NCBI GenBank assembly: GCA_005223375.1 | Contig: RXOD01004774.1 | Location: 1-18,407, forward strand | Length of the DNA stretch: 18,407 bases | Direction: 5' to 3' | Source: Amoebophrya sp. AT5.2 | Taxonomy: Eukaryota > Sar > Dinophyceae > Syndiniales > Amoebophryaceae | Shown: one piece after another, positions 8,800 through 18,407 of the stretch | Position numbering within the stretch: the stretch's first letter is position 1 | Layout of the letters: every line of letters starts with the position of its first letter | The notes under the pieces: generated by a model | Told to the model about the DNA's origin: nothing | The model's database searches: none | The model's input: only the letters and a program-made list of their open reading frames with translations | Program-made: the position numbers and the translations under genes

Positions 8800-11700
8800 A
8801 TGCAGCTCCGTTACGTCAAGAACCTGCAGGCGCCCCTGGATGGGATGCAAAAGATCACCGCGTCGACATGGTCGCCCAACAACCACAAGGTCGCCGTGGT
8901 CGCCACGGACCGGATCGTGCATCTGTACGACGAAAATGGCGAGAAGCAGGACCGGTTCTCCACCAAACCGGGAGACAAGGAGACGAAACTCTTCGTCGTG
9001 AAGGCCCTGGACTTCTCGCCGTGCAGCACCAAGCTGGCCATCGCGCAAAGCGACAACATCGTCTTCGTCTACAAGCTGGGCACCGAGTGGAAGGAACGAA
9101 AAAGCATATGTACCGAGCGTGTGGTGTCCCTTGTTACGTTTTTACATCTTTCACGTTCATCTTCCGATGTTGGTCGTTGGAAGAATGGCGCTGCAACTTT
9201 TTTTCAATCCGAAGGTCACGACCCTCGCGTGTAGGTCTCGTGGCCGTGGCACTCATCCTCAAAAGTGAAATGAAAATTATTATCCCCAAGGAAAAAAGAA
9301 AAACTGCTGCACGCATGAAGAATTCTTGACAGGCAACAAGTTTCCCCAGACGTCGTGCGTGACGTGTCTTTGTTGGCCGTCCAAGCACCCGAACGAGATC
9401 GTTTTTGGCCTCGCGGAGGGCCGCGTCAAAGTGGGGCAGTTGAAGGCCAACAAGGCGGCGCTTTTGTACGCCACGGAGTCCTTCGTGATGTGTATGTGCA
9501 GCGGGCCCGACGGCAATTCCGTGCTCTCCGGGCACGTCGACGGGTCGATCCACAAGTTCATGTTCGAGACGGAGAATTCCTCCCCGATCACGCAAAAGTT
9601 CGCGCGGGTACCGCAGTGCGCGATCTCCTGCGTCGGCTGGGGCGCCGCGGGAGTGTGCGCCGCGGGCAACGACGCGATCGTGCGGTTCTGGACGGCGGAA
9701 GGCCGAGAGGCGCGGACCTTCGACTACGGAAACCTCAAGGGGGTGAAGGAGTTTTCGTGCCTGCAATTCAACCCGAGCGGGGAGAGCGTCGTGCTGGGGA
9801 ACTTCAACCGATACTTCGTGTACGCGTGGCACGGTACTATAAATATATATGTTTGTCGCATTGCCGTTTATTTTTCGTCGTGATACATCAACATTCGCGA
9901 TGCTGCTGCGGGTTAGTTTGAAAGTACCTAAACTTTTTTTTCCCAAAAATGGTTCGGACCAGCCCGCAACCGTGAGTGGACCGAGGTTTGTGTGAAGGAG
10001 GTGCCGAACCTGTACACCATTACTTCGCTTTGCTGGCGCGCGGACGGTTCCCGGCTGGTGATGGGCACCTTGTGCGGTTCCGTCGAGCTCTTCGACGCGT
10101 GCATCAAACGGGCGCGCTACAAGGGTGAATACGAGTTCACCTACATCTCGCTCTCGCAGGTGATCGTGAAGAACCTTACCTCTGGCTCCCGCATCGTTCT
10201 CAAGTCCAACGTCGGTTTCGAGATCAAGAAGATCAACGTGTTCCAGGAGCGCTACTTGGTCGCGCACACGCCGGAGTCCCTCCTCCTGGGGGATCTGGTC
10301 ACCTGCAAGCTCTCCGAAATTCCGTGGCAGTACAACGTGACGCAGTCCGCCACCGGCGGCGGCGCACCGAAGATCGGCGCGGACGAAAAGTACTTTTTCG
10401 ACAACGCGTCGGTGGCGATGATCTTCAAGGCAGGGGAGCTGTCCATCGTTGAGTACGGCCAGAACGAGGTGCTGGGCTACGCGCGCACCGAGCACGTGTC
10501 GCCGCACCTGATTAGCATCCAGGTGAACTGCGGCGCGCACTCGTTCGCGGCGACGCAGGCGGGCGCGGACGGGTCGTCCACGAGCATGCAGATCGAGAAC
10601 GGCGGCCCCGACGGAACAAGCGGCGCAGCGCCGGTGCGCGTGATCGCGTACCTGCTGGATGTGCAGACCATCCGGCTGACGAATTTGACGACGCAGCAGA
10701 TTTTGGCGACCATCTCGCACGACCTGAAGATCGATTGGCTGGAGCTGAACCCGAGCGCGAGCCGGGTGCTGTTCCGCGACAAGCGGCGGCAGCTGCACCT
10801 GTACAACGTGGAGACGCAGACGCGCACCACCCTCCTGAACTACTGCAACTACGTGCACTGGGTGCCGGACTCCGACGTGGTGGTGGCGCAGAACCGGAAC
10901 CAGCTGTGCGTGTGGTACTCCATCCTCGAGAACACGGACCGCGTCACGGTGCACGAGATCAAGGGCGATATCGAGGACATCGAGCGCTCGGGCGGTCGCA
11001 CGTTCGTGACCGTGGACGAGGGCGTGAACACGGTGGAGTACGAACTCGACGAGGCGCTCATCTCCTTCGGCACCTGCCTGCACCAAAAACAGTACGGCAA
11101 GGCGGTGGACATACTGGAGGAGCTGCCGCTCACGCCAGAGACGGAAGCGATGTGGCGCTCGCTCGCGAAGGTGGCGCTGGACGACTTCGACGCGCTGCCG
11201 GTGGTGGAGCAGTGCTACGCGGTCCTGGGCGACGTCGCGAAGGCGCGCTACATCCACAACGTGAACCGCATCGTGGAGGAAAACAGCGAGCCGGGAACCA
11301 CCTCGGGGGCGTACCACTACCTGGTGCAGGCGAAGATGGCGATGCTGTCGAAGCAGTTCTCGCGCGCCGAGGCGATCCTGCTGGACGCGAACCAGCTGGA
11401 GGAAGCCATGAGCATGTACCAGGAGCTGCACAAGTACGACGAATCCATCCGGCTGGCCGAGAAGAAGGGCCACCCGAACGTGATGCAGCTGAAGAACCAC
11501 TACCTGCAGTGGCTGCTCTCGACGCAGCAGGAGGAACGCGCGGGGGAGCTGCAGGAGCGGGAGGGAAACTACGCGCGCGCAATCGAATTGTATCTGAAGG
11601 GGGGGATGGCGGCGAAGGCCGCGAGCCTGGTGCACCGCTACAGCAACTTCAACTACACACAAGAATTGCTGCAAAGGATCGCGACGGCGCTGGAAGTGGG

Positions 11701-14700
11701 GGGCGTCAGCCAAAAAGCAGGAGGGCTGTACGAAAGGATGGGAATGATGGACAAAGCAATGCAGGCATACGTTCAAGGTAGTGCACTACTGTGGACCTGG
11801 AGCATTCTTCGCCTAGCAGAAAATTTTTTTCATTCCGTTTTCGTACGCCCATCTGTGTCTGCCATCGCCGATGGGTGATGCTGAGTGATCTGGTATTCGG
11901 TGACTACAAACAGGGAATGCGTACCGGCAGGCGGTGGAGTTGGCCAAGACGTTGAACCCTAGTCTGGTTGTCCGCCTAGAAGAAGAGTGGGGCGACTACC
12001 TCGTCAGCCAGAAACAGACCGACGCAGCCATAAACCACTACATCGAGGCCGGCTGCAGCGTAAAGGTATAGCTCGCGCTGCGATTTCAATCTGTATGTTG
12101 TTGAAAATCGGTATCTGCCAGTCGGCACCTCCGAGATTGAAAGAATCGAGAACCACCGTTGTATTTTTTTACAGGCCATCGATTCCGCCATGAACGCGCG
12201 GCAGTGGCACAAGGCCGAACAGCTGTTGGAGTCTACCCACGCCGACAGTTCTGTCGCGTTTCCGTTCTACGAGAAGCTGGCGGGTTTCTACGAGAAGTCA
12301 CGTCAGTTCGCCGAGGCCGAGAGGAGCTTCTTGAAATCGGGCAAACCGCAGCGGGCGGTATCGATGTATATCGAGCACCAGAACTTTGACAAGGCGAACC
12401 GGGTCGCCAGCAACCACCTGTCCCAGAGAGAAAGGACGGATCTCTACATAGCCCTCGCCGAAAAGGCGGAGAAGGCGGGAAAACTCCAGGAGGCGGAGCA
12501 GCTGTACCTGGCGGTGGGGGACCACGATTTGGCCATCAACATGTACAAAAAGCGGGAAGAGTACGAGCAAATGCTGCGACTCGTCAGCAAGTACAGAAAA
12601 GAACTCCTGCAGGACACATACAAGCACATCGCAGGACAGTACGAGTCGAAGGGAAACCTGAAGCGGTATAGTTGAGTAGATGTAGTAGAACTAGAAGTCG
12701 AGGTAGAGCGTAGTTGACCTCGATGCAAATTGATGCTTTCGATCTCGAAGTCAAATATCCCCGACGCCAGAGCCGAGCACTACTTCGTTGAGGCAGGCGG
12801 GTGGACGAACGCCGTCAGTATGTATCGCCAGATCGAGGGCTGGGATGACGCGAAGCGAGTCGCGAAGCAGCACGGCGGCAAGCAGGCGTTTGAGAAGGTT
12901 GTGCTCGCGCAAGCCCACGCGGTTTTCAAGGAGTCAGGCGCGGAAGCCGGCGCGCAGCTGCTCGCGAAGCACGGGCTGACGGAGATCGCGATCGATTACG
13001 CGATCGAACACAACAATTTTGACCACGCCTTCGAACTCGCACAAGTCGCTGGCATGGAGAGCAAGGTCTTCAGCCTCTACATTTCTACTAGAGATAGAGT
13101 AGCCACACTTTATTTCAATGATCACGCAAGAACGTTTCAACATGATGAGCTGGACCTACACAATGATCTTGATCACCAGGTCCAGGACATCCACCTGAAG
13201 CGAGCGCTCGCTTTCGAGGACGAGGAGCGTTTCGAGCAGGCTGAGCGAGAGTTTTTGCTGGCGAAGAAGCCGAAGGAGGCCATCGACATGTACGTGCACC
13301 AGCGCGACTGGGTGTCCGCCATCCGCGTCGCGGAGCAAGCGGCAGACAAGGACGCGAAGTCGGAGGTAATGGTGCACCAGGCGCGCGACATCGCCAGCGA
13401 CCAGACCATCGGCGAGCAACAGCTACGGCTCGCGGAAAGCCTGTTCGTGCAGGGGAAGGAGCCAGAACTCGCGGTGCAAATGTACAGCCAGCGCGGGATG
13501 ATGAACGACGCCATCCGCGTGTGTAAGAAGCACCGGCCGCAGATGCTGGGCGAGGTGGTGGACCAAAGTGGGGGAGGGAGCATGGTAGCGAACTTCGGAG
13601 CGACGGGCAAGGGCGAGCGAGCAAGCTCGGCGGGCAGCTCGAGACACGCGGGAGGCGGGGAACTGGAAGAAATTCTCGATCGGGCGAAGGTTGCTTTGAT
13701 ATAAATATTCTTAGTTTTGTACTAGTTGTAGAAGTAGACACGCAGCGATAGCGATAGCGACCCGCTGCCACAAGATATATGTGACAACGGTGCTGCTGCT
13801 GTTGACCAGGTATACGAGGAGACGGGAAACGCGGCTCGGGCGATCGATGCGTACCTAATGGTGACGGAGAAGCTCTGTAGCGACAAGTCTCGGTTGGAAG
13901 GGATATGGGAATCCGCAGTGCGATTGGCCATGAAGCACAGTCCCGGGGACCGCTATCCAGTCGTATGTGAAGACGTCGCGAAAAGACTCAGTACTGCAAC
14001 TTCAGGCGTTATAAGTAATTTTAAAGTTGGAGTTCATTACTGATGAAGGTGGGTGCTCTTGGCGCAGATCTTCTTCTCCGTAGGGCTACACCCGTCATCA
14101 TGAAGAAAGGAAGTGATACAACACACAGGCGGCATCGGTCGGTTTGAGTCGGCGGGGCAGCTGTTTGTGGAGGCGGACTCGCCGAAGGCGGCCATCGAGG
14201 CGTACATGCAGTGTCAGCAGTGGCAGCGCGCCCAGCAGATTGCCCAGCAGTCCATGCCCCACATGCTGCCCGTGATCGAGCAGCGGTACAAGGACAAGAT
14301 CGTGAAACAGGGCGACGGCGACGAGCTGATCCGGAAGACCGGGGACGTGAACACCGCGCTGGATATGTACGCGCGCCAGGGCGACTGGAGCAAGTGCTTC
14401 TCGCTGGCGGAAAAACAGAACAACCCGGAACTACTCGCGCACTACGTGCTGCAGCACGTGAAGCAACTGCTGCAAAACCAGACACCGGACCGAGTGCAGG
14501 AAGCCTGCAAAATCCTGAACAGGTACGGCGCACCACCGGTGAACAACCAGACCACGGCGCTGTACACAGTGATCGCGCAAAACCTGCTGCACGTAGAGAC
14601 AAACGCGAAAAAAGTGGAGCAGGCGAGAGAACTGCTGTTCCAAGTACAGCTACTAGCTACTTAGTGTAACGTCTTCGTGGAAAAGATAATAGCGGCACCT

Positions 14701-15760
14701 TCTTGATGGTCGTTGTCTGGTGGTTCGTACTCGTTGCAGCTCTGCTGCTATTAGTCTTAGTATAGTTTTAGTTTGTCACCAACATCGCAGTCGCACAGTC
14801 GACCACCGCCAAAAGCAAAACCCGTTCCTTCTCCAGGTGGTGATGGGTCGCGGGTCGACGCCGATGTCGGTCACCGACATTATCCAGTCGGAGTCCGAGC
14901 TGGTGAAGTACCTGCTTGTCGCCCACTACCTCCACCAGCGGACCAAGAACAAGGAGCTTTCTGCGCAGACCCTCGCCAAAACGTCCGAGTCGCTGCTGCG
15001 CTGGACCACGCACATCCCCGTAGACCGCACCTTCTACGACGCTGGCGTGGACTGCAAGGAGGCGGACCTGATCTCCTCGTCCTTTTTGTACCTGAATCGG
15101 TACCTGGACATCGTGGACGCCATACAGGACGAGATGGTCACCATCGACAACGCGGATTTCGACGCAACGGACATCCCGCACCCGAGCGACGTGGAGATTC
15201 CAGAAAAGCCGTTCCTGGCCGACGACAAAAACGAAGAGATCCGGGAATTGGTGCTCTCCTGGTCAGTGTCGCCAAACATCGAGCAGAAGTGCCCGACGAG
15301 AAAGTGCGACGCCTGTGGAGCAGCGACGTACTCGGCGTCACTGCGCTGCGGAAGCTGCAGGTGGGTTTGAATATCGGTCGATGCTTGTATTACAATGTTC
15401 TTCAACTACACGTTCTCCATGATCACCACAACCCACGTTCTCCTGGCGATAGAGAGTCGGATGCGATGTGTAGTATGTTGGGGAGGGTCCGACTTCGGTT
15501 TTAAAAACCATCCCCCGAGTCTCTCTCGCGATAGGCAACCGATGCTTTACACGCTCGAAATCAACAGCGCCACATCGGTCCCGTGCGTGATTACGGGACA
15601 GCCAGTGCTGCGGGTCTCCCAGGTGCAGTGCTCGAACTGTGGGTCGTACGCCAATCGAGAGGATTGGATGAACTACATCCGCAAATTTGGGTCGTGCCCC
15701 TGGTGTCTCAGTAGACAGCAAGCGAACGTGCTGGGGGGCGGCGGAGGCTTCAAACGATGA
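8800..15760 (+). CDS. IFT172: Intraflagellar transport protein IFT172, complete, 11 exons
   Basis: Exons: 8800-9109, 9333-9833, 9963-11777, 11914-12065, 12175-12665, 12771-13065, 13180-13689, 13810-13990, 14129-14643, 14837-15360, 15535-15760. Total 1839 residues (human about 1750). All introns (105-223 bp) are GT-AG. IFT172 is a peripheral IFT-B subunit that works at the ciliary tip in switching between anterograde and retrograde transport. Residues 1-630 form two WD40 propellers ([87 protein letters not shown]). Residues 633-1690 are TPR-like alpha-solenoid ([61 protein letters not shown]). The C-terminal domain retains [10 protein letters not shown] but also carries cysteine sets at 1747/1750/1761/1764 and 1797/1800/1819/1822 that look like two zinc ribbons and are largely absent from human IFT172. 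The start matches the family N-terminus and has an A-rich context. Identity is very secure; exon ends rest on frame and conservation. Confidence 0.97.
13066..13179 (+). other. IFT172 intron 6, in-frame and stop-free (exitron-like)
   Basis: The 114-bp segment begins GTCTTC after AAG and ends CACCAG before GTCCAG. It is phase 0, a multiple of three, and has no stop in frame, so retention would insert 38 residues between GMESK and [10 protein letters not shown]. Homologous IFT172 proteins run directly through this point between two TPR-like helices without such an insert, which is why I call it an intron. The encoded 38 residues do not resemble TPR sequence. The other nine introns of the gene either contain a stop in the incoming frame or change phase. 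Confidence 0.8.
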
Positions 15761-16607
15761 TACGCCCGGAAACTTAGGTGTAGCGGCCTCCAGCAGGCGC
15801 TAGACGTACACAAGGGAGTCTTTTCTTTCAATCCATTTTCTTTCGAGCGGGTAGATTTTTACGTAGCACGCACAGTTCTATTCGATCTCACATCCTTTTA
15901 AGCTGCTTGAAGGTCGTACTTGCTTCAGGCAAGTGCCAGCAAATCGATCTCTTCTTCTTCACCATCTGGTACCAGGGTTACGTCTTTTTAGGTTTAGCAG
16001 AGCGTCGCAGTCGCTAGGACGGGCTGCGGTTGCAGTCTCTCTTTACGCCGTTCTTTTTTTGTTTGGAAGCGCGGAATCAGAAGTATACGTCAACTTGGAT
16101 CGGCGATGGATCGCACCAGTCGCCGTCAAGGAAGAGCAGCAGTGTAGCGACAAAAATTGCTCATGGGGAAGAAACAAATCAAAACGCAGTGTACGTGTAG
16201 CAAGCAGCATCGACAAATTAATTGATGTACTTTGGGGCGCCACGCTGGCTTTTGTGGACGACATCGCATGAGACGAAGCAAGGTCACAACGTGCTGCTGG
16301 CCCGCGTGAACATGGAGTGGTTTCGCGCCGCGGCATCGTGGACGTCAAGCCATCGTGAAATATCGTTATCGATGAACGATCAGATGTTCCATTTTGTCAG
16401 CGTATCTGCACGCCGTCGACGTCGGCCTCGTGCGTCCGTGATCTTTGGGCTTTGCCAAGATCTTTGCTCTTCGATTTGATTTTCTTTGCTGTGGCGACGA
16501 CGAGCACGTCTCCGTGCAGCTGCTAAGCGCGCGCGCTAAGCGCAAAGAATCTGTGTCTTTTTGGCCTTGCTTTTTTTCGAAAGGGGGATCGAATTTCATT
16601 CACGAAC
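15761..16607. other. Intergenic region 3' of IFT172 with a hydrophobic open frame
   Basis: About 850 bp without a secure gene. A + strand frame is open from 15933 to 16271. It has no ATG, but encodes a signal-peptide-like run (AAVAVSLYAVLFLFGSAESE) followed by about 60 mostly polar residues with a C-x4-C pair (QQCSDKNCSW). A second overlapping frame (16222-16479, ending in an Arg-rich stretch) could be joined by splicing or a frameshift, but I found no single convincing junction. It may be exons of an unresolved small secreted protein, or noise. The rest must contain the IFT172 3' UTR and the 5' region of the membrane-protein gene. Confidence 0.35.
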
Positions 16608-17474
16608 ATGGTAGCCACTAGCAGCACCTCTAGCTCGTCGGGCGGACGACCCGGGGCCAGGCCTGGAGCGCGGATGCCGCCGCCGAGGCCCTCCCAGCGC
16701 ACAGCGCCCCGAGTACCGCCCCAGTTGGACGATGCGCGGTTGTCAACTTTCAACCCCAACAGCAGGAACGCGAGCAGAAGCAGCAGCGTTGTCACAAGTT
16801 CGCGGCGGCGCGGGGTTGCTGGTGGAGGAAACTCTCGTGATCGTTCGGGGAAAAGGGCTGCAGCTTTGGCACCACCACATAATCACGACTCTGTTCCACC
16901 AGGAGCGAGCATGACCTCCTCCTACGGGACCACCAGGATGAAAAACAGCAGTGGCACACGTAAAATGAGCAAAAGCGACGCGCTCCTGCAGCGACTCTTT
17001 TCGCTACTCTATGTCGCGGATCTGCTCGTGGTGCTGCTTGCGGGTCGCGAACTCGGCCGGGGGTCGGACGAGCGCGAGCCCGGCGAGGACTACCCGATGC
17101 GGTTTCTGGCCGTCGTCCACTGCCTGGTTAGTTTTTTGACGCACTGGCTGCTCAGTTTGACGCCGGAGGGTGGGGGGAAGGGCGGGTCTGGGGGCGTTTC
17201 CGGAAGCAGATTCTCTTTGTTGCTGCGATTCCTGGCGCTGCTGGCGTCGATCTTCTTCATGGCAAACAGCGCGCAGCAGGGCGCCCTGTTTGCAGGTATG
17301 ATGGCGGTCTGCGTGCACGTGCTGGCCGGGGCTTTGATTAGCAAGTACTACTTGTTACAGGACGTCGACGAAAACGCGGGCGTAGATCCCCAGCGCGGTG
17401 GTCAGAGAGGAAAACTTAGGATTGGACCTACCCGCGGCAAGGCAACAAAACGGTCGCGGGATCGAGAAAGATAA
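16608..17474 (+). CDS. Uncharacterised four-helix membrane protein
   Basis: 288 residues in a single exon. Residues 1-118 are a disordered, Ser/Arg/Pro/Gly-rich cytosolic-type tail with no signal peptide. Four hydrophobic segments follow, near residues 130-147 (LYVADLLVVLLAG), 164-184 (MRFLAVVHCLVSFLTHWLLS), 202-221 (SLLLRFLALLASIFFMANS) and 227-250 (LFAGMMAVCVHVLAGALISK). The C-terminus is a short basic tail (GKATKRSRDRER). The linker between helices 2 and 3 is glycine-rich. The chosen ATG at 16608 is the first in the frame; internal ATGs near residues 101 and 120 could start shorter forms. The general layout (four helices, small loops) is shared with ciliary transition-zone proteins such as TMEM107 and TMEM216, but I see no sequence match and do not assign it to either. 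It follows IFT172 on the same strand. Confidence 0.75.
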   Translation: MVATSSTSSSSGGRPGARPGARMPPPRPSQRTAPRVPPQLDDARLSTFNPNSRNASRSSSVVTSSRRRGVAGGGNSRDRSGKRAAALAPPHNHDSVPPGASMTSSYGTTRMKNSSGTRKMSKSDALLQRLFSLLYVADLLVVLLAGRELGRGSDEREPGEDYPMRFLAVVHCLVSFLTHWLLSLTPEGGGKGGSGGVSGSRFSLLLRFLALLASIFFMANSAQQGALFAGMMAVCVHVLAGALISKYYLLQDVDENAGVDPQRGGQRGKLRIGPTRGKATKRSRDRER

Positions 17475-17883
17475 ACAAGAAAGTTGTACCTGTAGACTTT
17501 TCCGTGATAATTTTTCAAAAAATGTGCGTGGCCGAGCGGGTGCATGACCGCTAGTTAGTAGTGTTCTTGCTGGACTACACAGGTGGAGGACACCCGTCAT
17601 GTTCGTAGTGGAGGACATCCGTGAATACAACAGCGGCGTCCCTCTCATCCGAGGAGCATGTGATCCGGATATCAGGAAAAGAAGCATGAACACAGAGAGA
17701 CGGAGCTTGTGAGAGACACAATAAAATTAAAATACTTCTCCAAGTTCAAATTACAATGAATCGCGTGCGACTGCGAGCAGACGTTCAGCGTTCTCGCTGC
17801 TCCGTCTTTGAATCTAACTACAGTGTAGTAGAGCGAGGTGAAAGGAAGAGGAACTAGCGCAGCAGGCACCAGGCGACGTGAGA
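17475..17883. other. Short intergenic spacer with a small direct repeat
   Basis: About 400 bp between the membrane-protein gene and the next start. It contains an imperfect 15-bp direct repeat, GTGGAGGACACCCGT at 17583 and GTGGAGGACATCCGT at 17608. The first 11 bases of that word recur at about 18186 in the next gene's intron. No RNA gene or terminator was recognised. Confidence 0.45.
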
Positions 17884-18407
17884 ATGAGGTGTCGTCGCCG
17901 GGACCTGGCGTGCGGTGCTTCCGCAGGTACAGCGGCGATGCTGTTTTCCTCGAGTAGACCCGGTTTCGAAGTACTTGCGTACGACCGGCAGTACATGCGA
18001 CGCGATCCGAGCCGGATCCCAAGCTCCCCGTCCAGCATTCCGGGAAGCGTCTCTGAAATCGAGGTTGGTGCGGAGGGCGCCAGCGACGAACTCCTTGCTG
18101 ATACGACCGGAACTGATGGTAAGTTTAGTGATACTGCAGATATGTGTTGCAGCTGATGCACGTTGGGTACTCTCAGGAAACGGACGTGGAGGACACGTAT
18201 GCGAATGGATGATCATTGGGTGACGCACGACGTAAGGATAAGATCCAATCTATAACATGAGTCAGTTGATGACCTTGCTCGTCTTCATATGACGCGTGCT
18301 GTACTTTCAGCATATCCATAAGGGTTATCCATCAGATATGTTTCAGGTTCTTCCACTCGTCCGGCAGGAGAGACTGTCGCCTCCGGCGGAGACCGAGTGC
18401 CCGCAAA
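17884..18407 (+). CDS. 5' portion of an unidentified gene, cut by the window edge
   Basis: The proposed first exon is 17884-18118, encoding 78 complete codons from an ATG (MRCRRRDLACGASAGTAAML at the start, then a Ser/Pro/Glu-rich stretch). At 18119 there is a strong donor, GTAAGT. An acceptor, ATATGTTTCAG, ends at 18346, giving a 228-bp phase-1 intron. The second exon continues in frame (SSTRPAGETVASGGDRVPA) to the last base of the window without a stop. Read unspliced, the frame stops at 18156 after a short tail. The sequence is low-complexity and I do not recognise a family. The intron is inferred from its splice sites and the open frame beyond it, without homology support. Confidence 0.45.

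Noticed and set aside
9134..11776. An 880-codon minus-strand open frame opposite IFT172
   Set aside because: It lies antisense to the conserved IFT172 exons 2 and 3, runs through an intron and has a composition (His/Val/Leu/Arg-rich) expected from the complement of GC-rich codons. It is a shadow.
11778..11878. Read-through extension of IFT172 exon 3 to a stop at 11878
   Set aside because: Homology resumes at 11914 with [12 protein letters not shown] directly after the residues at 11777, so the extension is intron sequence.
17520..17600. tRNA-like A-box (TGGCCGAGCGGG)
   Set aside because: No matching B-box (GTTCGA type) follows, and the bases before the A-box have no complementary acceptor strand downstream.

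Overview
This window is nuclear DNA from a ciliated eukaryote. It holds gene-dense, GC-rich exons split by short, AT-richer introns, and I could rebuild two multi-exon genes completely. Both spliced frames close exactly: IFT172 gives 1839 codons plus a stop, and the repeat-protein gene gives 739 plus a stop. Stops used are TAA and TGA, so the standard code fits. Every well-supported gene lies on the + strand. Short introns, unidirectional gene order and a flagellar gene set would suit an alveolate-type protist (for example a dinoflagellate relative), but that is inference and no marker here settles it.

Layout: 1-297 is a 68-bp tandem repeat running off the left edge. 299-477 is a duplicated block of about 55 bp. 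637-2688 is an intron-less NEDD1/GCP-WD gene (WD40 propeller plus C-terminal helix that recruits the gamma-tubulin ring complex). 3468-6703 is an eight-exon gene for a charged repeat protein with an N-terminal beta-grasp-like segment, FxP-type motifs and a degenerate EF-hand-like segment. 6704-8799 holds two consecutive RNA-like hairpins, a possible antisense protein relic, a weak two-exon gene for a secreted or membrane protein, and a pyrimidine-rich leader. 8800-15760 is a complete eleven-exon IFT172. 15761-16607 is mostly intergenic. 16608-17474 encodes a four-helix membrane protein of unknown function. The 5' end of another gene starts near 17884 and runs off the right edge.

NEDD1 nucleates microtubules at centrosomes and basal bodies, and IFT172 is an IFT-B train component needed to build cilia. 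The repeat protein and the membrane protein between and beside them are therefore candidates for microtubule or ciliary roles, by context only.

The most unusual signals are: 5' splice sites that favour GTAC and almost never carry G at +5; a pair of zinc-ribbon-like cysteine sets at the IFT172 C-terminus; an IFT172 intron that is translatable from end to end; and the uncharacterised repeat protein.
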